A stretch of DNA of 64,000 nt from Trematomus loennbergii (Eukaryota; Chordata; Actinopteri; Perciformes; Nototheniidae): positions 13,201,432 through 13,265,431 of the forward strand of contig JAAOOA010000026.1 of assembly GCA_012861695.1 (NCBI GenBank), given 5' to 3'. The notes under the pieces were generated by a model. It was not told where the DNA came from and did no database searches. It saw only the letters and a program-made list of their open reading frames with translations. Shown piece by piece: positions 23,034-34,780 of this stretch (positions are counted from its first letter, which is position 1; each line of letters begins with the position of its first letter). Made by a program: the position numbers and the translations under genes.

Positions 23034-25278
23034 GGGGGTCGTGGCTTGAGACAACAAGAGGAGGAGAAAAGGAAAACGGGAGTGAGTGAGTTTATACATA
23101 AACACACTTATTCACAAACAAACTTGAATTGACTTGATAAATACGTAAAGACAAAAAGATTTATTAGCCATGAATTAATAAATTGGTAAATTAAAATAGT
23201 AATAAAGAGGAAACTGTTAAAGTAAAATGAGGAAATAATCCTAAAACACACTGAGGGTACTGTGAGATAAAGGGGTAGACATGATGGAAATATTCACCAC
23301 ACTTTAAGCAGTGAGTGTTTTGGGACTTAGGAGTACAGAGTAGAACATATTTTTCAATCTTTCCATCATGGAAACGAATTATTCCCTAAGAGATTTTATT
23401 CATGGGTGAATTTGGTAGAGATCTAATGTGTTACAATATTGATCTACAGCTAAAGGGATAGTTTTAGTGACCACTCTATAAGAACAGACAAATCTGTGTT
23501 AGTTGGAAAATGTTAAAGGGAGAGCTAATACCAAGCCAAATATAGTATCCCAATCTAAAGTATTGTTTTCGCCATTGTAGCATAGTTATTACCATAGGAG
23601 AACTGTTGAGGTGGAAATAACATTTGTTTGTCCAAGATGTAGAGTTTTAAAGGACACTGGGCAAAGAGCGATTGCAAATTTAATTTTGGAAAAAGCAATA
23701 TAATTGGGAGTAATACATGCGGGGCCTTGGATCACTCATTGCAATGATGCATATTTTTGACAACCCATATCGTTTAGGAGAAGGGGTCACTCAACCCACC
23801 CAGCAGTTGTTTTAAATCTTACTTGTAGCTTCACAGGGAGCGCACGGCACCAAATTATGAGTTTAAAAGACAAGCGCCACCACCTCCTGATGGTCATCCA
23901 TTTAATCAGGGATGACCTGAAATTTAGAGATGTTATTTAAAGTAGAAACATATCCGCCATAAGTGAAAATTCCTAAATTGAACTACAAACCATGATGAAA
24001 TAACTCTGTTTTTAAAATCCTTGCTAAAGGAGGGAGTAACTGTTACATGCTCGGACACCCAAGGTTCCACACACTGTTAAAGGGGTTAGCATAGTTCTTT
24101 AAGTAGACTAGAATTGAAGATAAATTAGTATAAGGAGTTATTGATATTCCACCGGTTTTCACACCATTTAAGGAACTTTATCACTGCATTAGAACAGACC
24201 AATGAAGTAGGAACCATAAGTGATGAAATTCTCCAATTGTTGTAACTGACCAAAATCTTCTCCCAGAAATGAAATGCCGTATCCCAGAGTAGATGTTTGA
24301 TGGTATCATGGAACTAAAACCTTGTACGCAGTCTTGCTACAGGATTAGACTGGGACCTGTGCACTTGTACAGCCAGTGATGTTTTATATATGCAGTACCA
24401 ATGACAGTGGGGCAGTTGATCAACATGGCGAAACACCCAAAAAACCAGTAGGGCTAAGAGACCAGTCAAAGGAGGGAGTTTAGGCTCCACAGTGTACAAG
24501 GATAGCATAGGGGTGACCAGGGGAGTGCTAGATGTTGGAGTTGCATTCCATGTACCTACCCTAACGTACCGATTGATCACCACGGCCTTTTCTAGAGAAC
24601 ATATTACTTTCATACTTTAAAAAGTATGAAAGGGGGGAGGGTACATTTCTCATAAGGGAACGTTTCAATTGCTAGCAGAACAAGACGACTCAACCCATAT
24701 ACAGATATTGATGAAAATGAAGACAGTGTGTAAAGAATGTTAAATGATATGGATGTGGATGTTAAATGATATGGATGATAAATGATGAGATTGTTCAAAG
24801 AATGTCCAAATCATGTGATATTTCAAATGATGAAATCATTAGAATGAAGAACCAGCTACAAAGTGGTATTACTTACCACACTATTCTAAAATAGTTTCTT
24901 TTTTATGTTTTATACTGTTATTAGTGATGCGATTTTTAAATTGTATGTTTTTTATGCTTTGTAACAAGTGCCTTAACAACTGAATGTGGTATGGGAACGG
25001 TTTCTGTGAAAGGAGGGAGTAAGAAATGTTCCAATACCACAAGTTGCTGCTATATTGAATGATTAAAACTAGAAGTTATGCACAAGGGAAAACTTTTATG
25101 TTTGAAGACCAGCCAAAGTATTTTTTGTATTTGTTGTATTTTTGATGATGGTTATTTAAACCATTACATTTATGATTGTATGTTCTTTGATATGAGATAT
25201 GTACTATGCACAGTTCAGATGAAGAACTCATTACTTTCAGTATTGTGTTCACACCTTAAAAGGTGTGAAAGGAGGGAT
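23034..25278 (+). other. ERV 3' region, decayed
   Basis: Non-coding remnant of the envelope region up to the first polypurine tract. The purine-rich phrase ggagggag recurs (near 24032, 24470, 24640, 25015, 25270). No envelope domain could be followed. Confidence 0.5.
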
Positions 25279-25411
25279 TGTTAGAAATTAAAATTCAATG
25301 TTTTATGGCATGATTTAGTCTAAAACATACCGTCAGTTTAAAAGCAGTCAGATGAAGAATTTATTACTTTTAGTATTGTGTTCACACCTTAAATGGTGTG
25401 AAAGGAGGGAT
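25279..25411 (+). repeat. Partial LTR duplication before the 3' LTR
   Basis: The first about 60 bp of the LTR (TGTTAGAAATTAAAATTCAA and onward) is followed by a second copy of the sequence that precedes the LTR (ttagtattgtgttcacacct ... gaaaggaggga), then the complete 3' LTR. The 133-bp unit is a tandem duplication of the polypurine-tract/LTR junction. Confidence 0.85.
25400..25411 (+). promoter_or_regulatory. ERV polypurine tract
   Basis: GAAAGGAGGGAT lies immediately before the 3' LTR start and would prime plus-strand DNA synthesis. An identical tract stands at 25267-25278 because of the local duplication. Confidence 0.75.
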
Positions 25412-26187
25412 TGTTAGAAATTAAAATCAATGTTAAACAGCATAATTCAGTCTAAAACATATCGTCAGTTTAAAGCTGTTTTATTGTGGAAAAGCCCGGA
25501 AGTTCCCAGGAAATCAATGCCAAGCTTTTATTCTGAAAAATCCTTTATCCGGTTAGCTTGTGACTAATGTTGCATTTTCTGAATGTAAAGTGAAAATGAC
25601 TTTGAGTGTTACACACAAACGTACGGACTTTAACACTACATCGATAGACGTTAAGATATTATTACTGCTGAATATTAAATGAAGGTCTAGTTGATCGTAG
25701 TGTTTACAAATACGTGAGAAGCTATGACGTCAGAGGGAATTTCCGTAAAATAAGAACTGTGCCGGAGCGGAACCACTAGGACTTCTAAACTAAGTATTAC
25801 AGCTGTTTATAAGGTATTAAATAGAAAGTCATGACAGAGATAATGAGGAGAAAAGGTTTAAGGAAGTAGGCAGGGAATATAGAATGTCGAAATCATCTGT
25901 ACTCTCGCGATGTCGAACCAAAACAGATGAGAAGGGCGTACTCACTAACTGCACAGCATGAGACCACGAGAGGAGGATAAAAACGGAAGACAGACAACGG
26001 CTCGCTCTCTTTTCTACGCTGCAGCCTACCTCCAAGACAACACCGGCTTTGTCTTTCCATTCACCATGCTTGTTCTTTAACCACGTTACTTAATTAAACT
26101 ACCCATTTGAACCTTTTCAGAGACTCCATTAGTCTCGTTATTTTAAGTTTTCTTTCCTGGGAGCGAGAAGATCACGAATTATCAACA
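25412..26187 (+). repeat. ERV 3' LTR
   Basis: 776 bp with the same start and end as the 5' LTR, followed by the CCGG target duplication. The 13-bp length difference from the 5' LTR comes from small indels. Confidence 0.92.
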
Positions 26188-26204
26188 CCGGCCACGGTTA
26201 CTTT

Positions 26205-26590
26205 GCCATAGTTACTACTGTAGCTACGGTTCTAAGCCGTTTAAGTATTGGCCATAGTTACTACTGTAACTACGGGTCTACGCCGTGTAAATACTGGCCA
26301 TAGTTACTACTGTAACTACGGTTCTAAGCCGCGTAAGTACTGGCCATAGTTACTACTGTAACTACGGTTCTAAGCCGCGTAAGTACTGGCCATAGTTACT
26401 ACTGTAACTACGGTTCTAAGCCGCGTAAGTACTGGCCATGGTTACTACTGTAACTACGGTTCTACGCCGCGTAAATACTGGCCATAGTTACTACTTAACT
26501 ACGGTTCTAAGCCGTGTAAGTACTGTCCATAGTTACTACTGTAACTACGGTTCTAGGCGTGTAGGCTGGCCATGGTTACTACTGTAACTA
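26205..26590. repeat. 46-bp tandem array
   Basis: About eight units of the form ggccatagttactactgtaa plus ctacggttctaagccgcgta, spaced 46 bp apart (unit starts at 26250, 26296, 26342, 26388). Each unit contains a short internal inverted phrase, tagttac/gtaacta. Confidence 0.9.
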
Positions 26591-26744
26591 CAGCTCTGTG
26601 CTGTTCTCTTCTTTGGAAGCTAGTTATCTGGTCTTAAACATTGTGTTTTTGACTTGATTTCGCTTGGTTGTTAGCAGCAGCCGCTTGACTAACACCTTGC
26701 ATGGACCGTTTAGCTTCATTATTTAACTAGCTGGTGAAGGCAGT

Positions 26745-27950
26745 GCTCTCGCTCCCGCTCCGGTAACGTTGCCCTGTAACGTATCACTCTGACTATTAGC
26801 AGCGGCCACTTGGCTAACATCGCGTGTTCTGCGTGCTGCTTGATTCTTAGCAGCAGCTGCGGCTAAGCTGTCCTGTTGAACTTCTTTATTTAACCCAGCT
26901 AGGTGAAGGCAGTGCTCTCGCTCCCGCTCCCTCTGCTGGTAGCTCCGTGCTTCGTTTACTCAGCTAGGTGAAGGCAGTGCTCTCGCTCCCCGCTCCCTCT
27001 GCTAGTAACTTGCACTTTCATTTACTCAGCTAGGTGAAGGCAGTGCTCTCGCTCCCCGCTCCCTCTGCTAGTAACGTGGGTGTAGGACATTACACCCCTC
27101 TCGTGTTCGGCGAGTAGGAGCATTGCTCTACTCTTTCCGTTCAGCAGTAACTGGTGAAGGCTGTGTTCTCGCACCCCGCTCCCGGTTACGCTGCATCTGG
27201 CATTCGTCTCAAACTTAACCAGTGAAGGCAGTGCTCTCGCCCCCGCTCCTGGTAGACGCTAAACTGCCTTGTTCGTTAATCCAGCTAGGTGAAGGCAGTG
27301 CTCTCGCTCCCGCTCCCTCTGCTGGTAACGTGGGTGTAATTATATCCCTCTTTGTATTCGGCGAGTAGGAGCATTGCTCTACTCTTTCTGTTCAGCAGGT
27401 AGCTGGCGAAGGCTGTGTTCCCGCACCCGCTCCCCGTTACGCTGCATCTGGCATTTGTCTCGAACTTAACCAGTGAAGGCAGTGATCTCGCCCCCCTCCT
27501 GGTAGACGCTAAACTGCCTTGTTCGTTAATCCAGCTAGGTGAAGGCAGTGCTCTCGCTCCCGCTCCCTCTGCTGGTAACGTGGGTGTAGTTACATCCCTC
27601 TTTGTATTCGGCGAGTAGGAGCATTGCTCTACTCTTTCTGTTCAGCAGGTAGCTGGTGAAGGCGGTGTTTCCCGCACCCGCTCACGCTGCATCTGGCATT
27701 CGTCTCGAACTTAACCAGTGAAGGCAGTGTTCTCGCCCCCGCTCCTGGTAGACGCTAGACTGCCTTGTTTATTAATCCAGCTAGGTGAAGGCAGCGCTCT
27801 CGTTCCCGCTCCCTCTGCCGGTAACGTGGGTGTAATTACATCCCTCTTTCTGTTCGGCGAGTAGCAGCACCGCTCTACTCTTTCCGTTAAACAGGTAGCT
27901 GGTGCAGGCTGTGTTCCCGCACCCGCTCCCGGCTACGCTGCATCTGGCTA
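26745..27950. repeat. About 250-bp GC-rich leader array
   Basis: Four to five imperfect units of 247-253 bp; the phrase gtaacgtgggtgta starts at about 27071, 27324, 27574 and 27821. Within each unit a shorter phrase gtgaaggcagtgctctcgct recurs two or three times. It immediately precedes the DIRS ORF1 start, so it is the amplified leader of that element. Confidence 0.85.
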
Positions 27951-27958
27951 CCCACAGA

Positions 27959-28321
27959 ATGGCTCATTCATGTGGGCTGTCCCCTAAGGTGGATCGGTTA
28001 GCTGCCATCATGGAGCAGACAAAGCCGCTCCTGTTGGCCCTTCAGCCAGGGGCCGGTGTGGGGGCTGCTAGCTTGCCGCCTGGCCCGCCTTCGGTTGCCA
28101 CACCTCTGCTTGAGGATGCCATGTCGGGGCCCGCTCACCCCCGAAGAGGCTCCCCACTCCTCTGCTCAGAGCTCTTTGCAGGGCACGGAGGACGGCTCCA
28201 TGGCGGCCATTATTCGTGCGGCCCTGGTACGCTTGCAGCTTCAGGTTCCGCAGGCCGACCCAGGCTAGCGCCTTCTTCAGGCATAACCCTGCCCCTTTCA
28301 TTCCCACTGTTCCTCCTTTAG
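27959..28321 (+). pseudogene. DIRS ORF1 (gag-like) remnant
   Basis: Starts MAHSCGLSPKVDRLAAIMEQ and is rich in Pro, Ala and Gly, like the N-terminus of gag-like proteins in fish DIRS elements. The frame ends at 28321, and further ORF1-like sequence continues in other frames to about 29100. Confidence 0.5.
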
Positions 28322-29199
28322 AGGAGTACCTGAGGGAGCTCCATGCATGCTAGAGACACACCAGGGCCCTCTCCCACTCTGCTGCCATGCAGGATCCGGT
28401 GAGGGTGGGGCTGGGTCGCTTGCCATCCATTGAGCCTGCCATCGCCTCCCGATTCTGGCCCCGGATGCCAGGCGCCCTCGGCCTCAGTGCAGGGTCACAA
28501 ACGAGCTGCTCTGTAAGGCCTACGACACAGCGGCACGGAAACTCCCTCTCCCATCTGATACTGGCTGTCTCTACCTCTCTGCAGCAGGCTCCGGCTGAGC
28601 CTTCTTTGCTGGGCCTCAGTGATGCATCACTGCAAGTCTTTGCCCTAATGCTAGGGAATTGGGACGAATCATGTCCTTATGGTGCAGACTCGTCGCCAGG
28701 TTTGACCTGCTTAGTCACCACTGTCGGAGACATGTCCTCCGTAGTGTGCCAGTCGAGTCAGGGGAGCTGTTTGGGGCAGCTGCCCTGTAGGCACTGGAGC
28801 GTGCTGTCCAAGCTAGGCAGACCAGGCAGCAGCTCTCGGGTCTTTATAGGCCTGTGCCCACTCCCAGCAGGCCCAGGGGCCCCTCTAGCAGCCGCACTCA
28901 GCCACCAGCTTACAGTGGTGGTCTGTGCAGGTCCCAGCGGCCCACTCATCCATTGTGCCCCCGGCTGCCGGCCTTCTAGGCGGCCTCGTGCCTCAGAGCC
29001 TTACCGGCCTCCCCCCAGCAGCAGCTCAGCTACTGGGCTGTCTGTACTTCCGGCCCAGGGGTACGAACCGCAGTTCCGGCCCCTAGCCTTCGGGGCCAAA
29101 ATGACAGTCGTCAGCGATCCGGCAGATGCCCTAGCTCTAGCCAAGAGATGCCCGTCCTTCTGCCCAAGGAGGCAATCGAGCCAGTAGACCTCTGCTTAG

Positions 29200-29470
29200 C
29201 CCAGGGGGTTCTACTCTGCGTACTTTCTCGTGGCCAAGAAAGTCAGCGGATTTCACCTGCTCTTGGACCTCAGAGGAATCGACAGATTCCTGGAGGTGCT
29301 GCCATTCCATATGCTGACCGCAGCACATGCACAGTGGGAGTGGTTGCAACCGTGGACTTTAGGGATGCCTACTTCCTCGTGGGCCGGGCAAGAGGGTGCC
29401 TTATATTCAGTTCCTCCGGCCCTTGGGCAGACTGACGGCTGCCTCAGCTGTCGTTGTGCCCCATGCAGAT
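29200..29470 (+). pseudogene. DIRS reverse transcriptase remnant
   Basis: Two frames together carry early RT motifs: KKVSGFHLLLDLRGIDRFL then EVLPFHMLTAA, and, after a frame change, VATVDFRDAYFLV, which is motif A of the DIRS/gypsy RT type. The catalytic YxDD box could not be found and the frames are broken. Confidence 0.7.
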
Positions 29471-29918
29471 GTGGCTGATCAGCCTTCTCTTGGATGCCAA
29501 GTGGCACAGGCACAGGAAAGTCAGAGCGTTGCAGCGTTGTCTCCACTCTCTGTCACGCCGGAGGGGCAGGGCGTGCCCATGGGCGCCATCCCATCCCGCC
29601 AGGAGACCGTCACCATAGGTGCATGTCTCTTAGGGTGGGGTGCAGTGCGGCAGGGCAGGACCGCTCAGGGTTAGTGGTCTGCCCAGGAGGGTGCACGCCA
29701 TGTCAACGTGCTAGAGCTTCGGGCTGTGCAGCTTGCACTCACGTACTTTCTACCCCAACTGAGGGGCAAGAATATGCATGTTCCTTGGGACAGCAGGTAC
29801 ACTGTTGCCCAGACGGCAGTCCCTTCTAGATAGTGGACGTTCTCACTCCACTCTGAATTTATGTGGCTGCTATTTCTGCCCGACATGTTCGGGTCGACGG
29901 GCCACGGCAGGGTAGGCC

Positions 29919-30300
29919 CAGTGGCGGCCGGCCCCATAGGGGCGCTAGGGGCGCCACCCCCGTTTGATTGTCATTAAAAATATATATTTTTTATTTTTAA
30001 TGAACAAGGTAAATATTATATAGTTGGTATCAGTAAAATGTATAATCTACAATAAAATGTCGTTTAAAATTGTTTTACGATGTCTAAAGTTACTGATAAG
30101 TCACATGTTTCCTGCCTGGCCACAGCGTGTATCATTACCCTCTCTCGTCCGGGCGGTAAGAAAGGAGCCCTCAGCCAGAGCAGCAGCAGCCAACAAGCTG
30201 ACTGTTGCTATCTGTAAACTATGCCGCGGAAACATAATTTCAGCCAATCAGCGTTGTCAGATCTGATGCTCAAAGGGCGCCCTTTCAGCGCCCTGGCCTG
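29919..30300. mobile_element. Possible hAT 5' fragment
   Basis: CAGTGGCGGCC at 29919, followed by a palindromic gggcgctaggggcgcc block and AT-rich sequence, looks like the left end of a fish hAT element. No matching right end or 8-bp target duplication was found, so it may be truncated. Confidence 0.35.
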
Positions 30301-30574
30301 TGTGTGTCTGTGAGTTGTTTGGACTCGTATCCAAGGTGACGCTACAGTAGTTGTCGAGGATGGCTGCGTCTGCAGGTGGAGACTCCGGTGCTAGTGGATC
30401 GCCGGAGCTGTAGATTAACATTTACATGCTTATTGTAGTTGTAAGGGCAATGCCTGTAGCACCATGGAGCATATGTGTGGGCTGGACCTGTATTTTACAG
30501 GAAAGGAGTGAGCAGAGGGTCGAGTTTTCGATTCTTGTTGAGTTTTCATCTTCCTCACCCTCTCAGACTTTGAG

Positions 30575-31527
30575 TTGCGCGCTCCGGCTCGGAGCTGGAG
30601 CTGGAAAAGCGCCGGTTTTTCCTGTTCACACCGCAGCGGCGCGGCGTCATAGCTCCGGAATGCGGTTCACTTCCAGCTCCAAAAAATTGTCGGTCTAGAG
30701 GCAAGAGCTTCGGAGCTATGACGCGGCGTCGCTTACGTCTCTCTTACGTCGAGGCGTGCAGGAAACCTTACTTTGACCATCCGTTCGCTGTTATTGATCA
30801 TTGTGGAGGCAGGCAGACGTTTTGTTTGTTATTATAGCAGCTATCGGATGGAATTAATACATGGGCTGTACAGGTTGTCATGTCCGACTATCACAAGTAG
30901 AATCATAATGAAAAATACGCTGGTAAAATGTGCCTGTAGAAAACGGCTTAGCAAGTAGTCAGTTTAGCTTCGGTTGCTATGCTAACATCACTCATGTTAT
31001 ACCAGAGAAACTTTCATAACAGCGTTGTGATGCCAAACAGCGTCAATTCAGACTGACACACATTCACTTAAGGGAACTGGGGATATGTATCAGCTGCTTG
31101 TGTGACAGTCAGACAGTGAATACTTTAGAGCCGTGTGAGCTAACCGGAGCTAACGGGAGAATAAACTCCCGTGGAAGAGCAGCCAGCACTGCAGCGGTCG
31201 GTAAATGCCGCTGAAACACATTAATAAACAATGAACCACGGCACTCTGGAGAAAAGTATAAGGTTGGAGAAGTCGTTATTTAATTTAATCTGGCTTCGTA
31301 TGATTAAAAGCAACACGATCATCGACCCGACGCAGTCCCCGGCCCGTTGTTGTTGTGAGCTCCGTTGGGGAGAAAATCAGCAATGTAAACGGTGACGTCA
31401 TGACGCAGCAGCGGCAGCTCTGGGCGGTGTGAACAGAGCGGGAGCTGAAAAGGGAAACCGGAGCTGAACCAGAAAAGCTCTCGCTAGGAGCTAGAAAGGG
31501 AAAAGCGCTGGTGTGAAAGCCGCATGA
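30575..31527. mobile_element. Possible MITE with partial inverted ends
   Basis: Left side: agctggaaaagcgccggttt then cctgttcacaccgcagc. Right side: gcggtgtgaacagagcggga, ccggagctgaacc and gggaaaagcgctggtgtgaa. These resemble each other as inverted sequences, but the outermost ends do not pair cleanly. No gene is present. Confidence 0.4.
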
Positions 31528-31530
31528 GTA

Positions 31531-31636
31531 GGCCAGTTGAGGTTAGAATGTAAATGTCACAACTGAGGTGGGCCAGTTGAAGTTAGAATGTAATGTCATA
31601 ACTGAAGTGGGCCAGTTGAAGTTAGAATTTAATGTA
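31531..31636. repeat. Short tandem repeat, about 39 bp x 3
   Basis: Three imperfect units of ggccagttgaagttagaatg plus taatgtcataactgaagtg. The remaining sequence to 31963 shows nothing else recognisable. Confidence 0.8.
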
Positions 31637-31963
31637 AGAAATGTAAAACTGTGAATTGAGGTTTTTTATTAGAAAAGGACCACAGCATTTAGTGCGTCGT
31701 CTGAATTGAAACAGCAGTTAATTGAACCTGGTTCTTCAGGAGTTAGTAGAGGTGAGACCTTGCTGATCCAGGTGGATCCGAGCCTGGCAGTAAACTTACA
31801 TAGTAGACTCAATAGCTTCTGTTAGGTCAATTAGTAGGTCTGAGTAATTGCCGGAATAAATGAACAGGCCCCGACTCCAACAAACCCATTGATCGATTTT
31901 GGTGATTGACACCTCTTTGAACCGTTAGAGCCAATAGAATCGAGGGGAGTTCCTAAATCCATC

Positions 31964-34592
31964 TAATAATAATAAATGGAATTTATAAAGCGCCTTTCAC
32001 GGGACCCAAGGTCGCTGTACATGGTGGACAGACAAAACAAAACAGACAATGAGGAGCGAACAAAACAAGAACAAATAAAATAAAATAAAGGAAGCCAGGG
32101 GACCAGGAAAAGACTAGGGTCCGAAGGCCATGGTGAACAGGTGCGTTTTAGTGAGGATTTGAAGATGTCCAGTGAGGCAGCGTTCCGGATCTCAGGAGGA
32201 AGTGCATTCCAGAGGTGGGGGCCGCAACACTGAACGCCCTGTCACCCACAGTACGAAGGCGAGCGGGGGATGGAGAGCAGGCCCGTGTCGGAGGACCGCA
32301 GACTCCGAGAAGGGGTGTAGGGATGTAGGAAGTCTGTTAAGTACTGGGGGGCGAGGGTATGGAGGGACTTGTACGTGAGAAGGAATGTTTTATAGTGAAT
32401 CCGGGACTTGACCGGCAGCCAGTGGAGGTGGATGAGGGTGGGGTTGATATGTTGCCATGGCTTAGTGCGGGTGAGAAGCCTGGCGGCAGAGTTCTGGACA
32501 TATTGGAGCCTGGCCAGGGTTTTGCTGGGAACCCCGGACAGGACTCCATTGCAGTAGTCCAGACGGGATGTGATGAAGGCGTGTATGAGTGTTTCTGCCA
32601 CAGAGTCAGAGAGTGAGGGGCGGAGTCTGGCAATGTTTTTGAGATGGTAGAAGGCGGATTTGGTAATGGATTTGATATGCGCCTGGAAAGAGAGGGTGGA
32701 GTCAGGATGACTCCCAGGTTGCGGACTTCAGTGGACGGGGAGATGGAGCAGCCGTCAATGGTGAGAAGCAGGTCACCAACCTTCTGGAGCTGCGCCTTGG
32801 GAGCCACAATGATGAGCTCAGTTTTGTTGCTGTTTATTTTTAGCAGGTTTGATGACATCCAGTTTTTGATGTCCTGGAGGCAGTTGACAAGGGAAAGAGG
32901 TGGGAGCTGTGTGGACGGTTTGGTGAAGAAAGAGAGCTGTGTGTCATCGGCATACGAGTGGAAGCTGAGACCATGTTGGCGGATGATTTGACCAAGTGGG
33001 AGCATGTAGATGGTGAATAGGAGGGGTCCAAGCACAGAGCCTTGAGGTACACCTTGGTTAACTGGGGCCAGAGGGGAGCTGCAGTCACTGATGGAAACTA
33101 AGTGAGTACTGTTAGAGAGGTAAGACTCGAACCAGGCAAGAGCTGTGTGACTGAGGCCAAGGTAGTCTGACAGGCGGCTGAGAAGGATGCTATGGGATAT
33201 TGTGTCAAAGGCAGCGGAGAGGTCCAGGAGGATGAGAATACTGATGAGGCCAGAATCAGATGCGATGAGGAGGTCATTAGTGATTTTAATGAGGGCAGTC
33301 TCAGTACTGTGATGGGATCTGAAGCCAGACTGGAGGGGTTCGTAGAGCTCATGAAATGTCATGTGGTGTTGTAGTTGTGCGGCAACTGCTCTTTCCAAGA
33401 TCTTGCTCAGGAATGGGAGGTTTGAGATTGGCCGGTGGTTGTTGAGGTCCTCCGGGTCCAAGCCAGGCTTCTTCAGGATTGGAAAGACTGAGGCAGTTTT
33501 GAGGCAGGGTGGGACTGTGCTAGAAGACAGGGACAAGTTCACAATGTCAACAATGATGGGGCAGATGGTGGATAGAGCTGCCTTGACCAAGGCTGTGGGC
33601 ATGGGGTCGAGAGAGCAGGTCGATGTCTTGGCTTTAGTGACCAGCTTGGCAATTTGGATGACATCCACTGGGGAGAAGGTGGAGAGGCAACACCTAGGTG
33701 GACGATTAATACCTTGCAGCTGGGGTGTGGTTGGAGTAGGGGAGGGCCAGGCACCAGAAGCTGCTGATGGATGGAATCAACTTTGGCCTGGAAGAAATCC
33801 AGAAACTTCGAGCAGAGATCGAGAGCACCTGGAGGATGGGGTGGGTCCAGGGGATGGAGAAGCCGGTTTATGGTTGAGAACAGCATTCTCGGTTGGGATT
33901 GTTGGATGCCAATGAGAGTGGAGTAGTACGAAGACCTAGCCAGGGAGAGGCTTCTTTGTAGGCCTTTACATGGTCCTGGTATGCTTTGCGGTGGACGGTG
34001 AGGCCAGTTCTTGTTTTGAGTCTCTCTAGCCGACGACCAGAAGCCTTCAGGGCGCGTAGTTCAGTGGTGAACCAAGGGCCGAACGGGTGAAGGAGACAGT
34101 CCGGGTTTGAGGGGGCTAGAGAGTCAAGGCTGAGGGATAGAGCTGAGTTGTAGCGAGCAACCAGGCCATCCACTGTGGTGGTAAGTATGGCAAGGTGGTC
34201 GGCAACAGCTAGGTCCAGGCACTGGAGATGGGAGGGAGGGGTGCCTATAGAGCACAACTAGGTCCAGCGTGTGACCTTTGGTGTGGGTGGGACCTTGGAC
34301 GTGCTGTGTGAGTTGAAGCAGTCGAGTAGTGAGAGAAATTCAGAGGCGAAGGGCCATGTACTGGAGTCGACATGGATGTTAAAGTCACCAAGGAGCAATG
34401 TGGATGGAGATCTGGAGCAGGCACAGGTGAGCAGCTCAGCGAAACTCAGACATGAAGACGGCGGAGGCTTTGGGGGGGCGGTATATGAGGACAACCTGTA
34501 GCTGTGGATGATCCGGGCAAAGAAAAGGCAATACATTCAAAAGAGGTTGTATTTACCACAGGGAGTTGTTTTATCGGGATTTCTGCTCCCTC
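31964..34592 (-). mobile_element. L2-clade LINE, 3' part
   Basis: On the minus strand the element runs from the endonuclease through the reverse transcriptase to a 3' end at ggcgctttataaattccatt followed by TAA repeats (31964-31975 on +), the usual L2 tail. Endonuclease pieces include LLLGDFNIHVDSSTWPF (about 34360-34430) and the linker lies at 33868-34257. The 5' 325 bp are displaced to 43555-43880 by the recombinase element, which cuts the endonuclease near a reading EIPIKQLPVVNTTSFEC. Confidence 0.9.
32242..33668 (-). pseudogene. L2 reverse transcriptase remnant
   Basis: A 443-codon frame (32337-33668) contains [50 protein letters not shown] (motif A), NQGVPQGSVLGPLLFTIYM and HSYADDTQLSFF (YADD catalytic box). 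A frameshift near 32680 moves the C-terminal part into another frame (32242-32601: [20 protein letters not shown]). Most of the RT is therefore open, but the protein as a whole is broken. Confidence 0.9.
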
Positions 34593-34675
34593 TTAGGTGC
34601 CTTGCAAACAATGGACGTCCGCTCTCGGAGCGTCGGAGTGGTGCGGTCACCCTAAGTGACAGACCTAAAGTATCC

Positions 34676-34735
34676 GGGATTCAGGCATCTTCCCTGGCTT
34701 GTACATTTTTGGAGATGCGCCCTGGAGATATCAGC
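34676..34735 (-). repeat. Left subterminal copy of the 80-bp repeat, inverted
   Basis: Read on the minus strand, this stretch gives gcgcat ... acaagccagggaagatgcct gaatcc, matching the 80-bp unit that lies on + at 41048-41575 and again near the right end at 43250-43350. It is about 80 bp inside the left boundary. Confidence 0.8.
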
Positions 34736-34780
34736 CTATTTTTAACAACTTTTCCCAGCTTTTCAAACATTTATTCCGGG

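Larger units (their letters stand above)
14641..26187 (+). mobile_element. Endogenous retrovirus, 11.5 kb, defective
   Basis: Two long terminal repeats (14641-15403 and 25412-26187), both TG...CA, enclose a primer-binding site, a gag remnant, a small integrase C-terminal remnant, an envelope N-terminal remnant and a polypurine tract. A 4-bp duplication CCGG flanks the whole (14637-14640, 26188-26191). It is inserted in the DIRS element. Most of pol is missing and gag is frameshifted, so it is not autonomous. The 4-bp duplication and the pol-env arrangement suit a gamma/epsilon-like fish ERV; the exact class is not certain. Confidence 0.9.
26192..29918 (+). mobile_element. DIRS-type retroelement, right part
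   Basis: Resumes after the ERV at CCGG. It holds a 46-bp array, a roughly 250-bp GC-rich array, a gag-like ORF1 and a broken reverse transcriptase/RNase H region. It ends within an RNase H-like stretch near 29,840-29,900 (SLHSEFMWLL-type reading) without the tyrosine recombinase and terminal repeats expected of a complete DIRS element, so the 3' part is lost. Confidence 0.65.

Noticed and set aside
22629..23105. 158-codon minus-strand frame rich in Leu, Ser and Cys
   Set aside because: Complement of a purine-rich stretch in the ERV; hydrophobic composition follows from pyrimidine bias, and there is no promoter or domain.
28387..29187. 266-codon + strand open frame
   Set aside because: Lies in the GC-rich, Pro/Ser/Ala-rich decayed coding region of the DIRS element; frames shift on both sides and there is no independent start signal, so it is treated as part of that element rather than a host gene.
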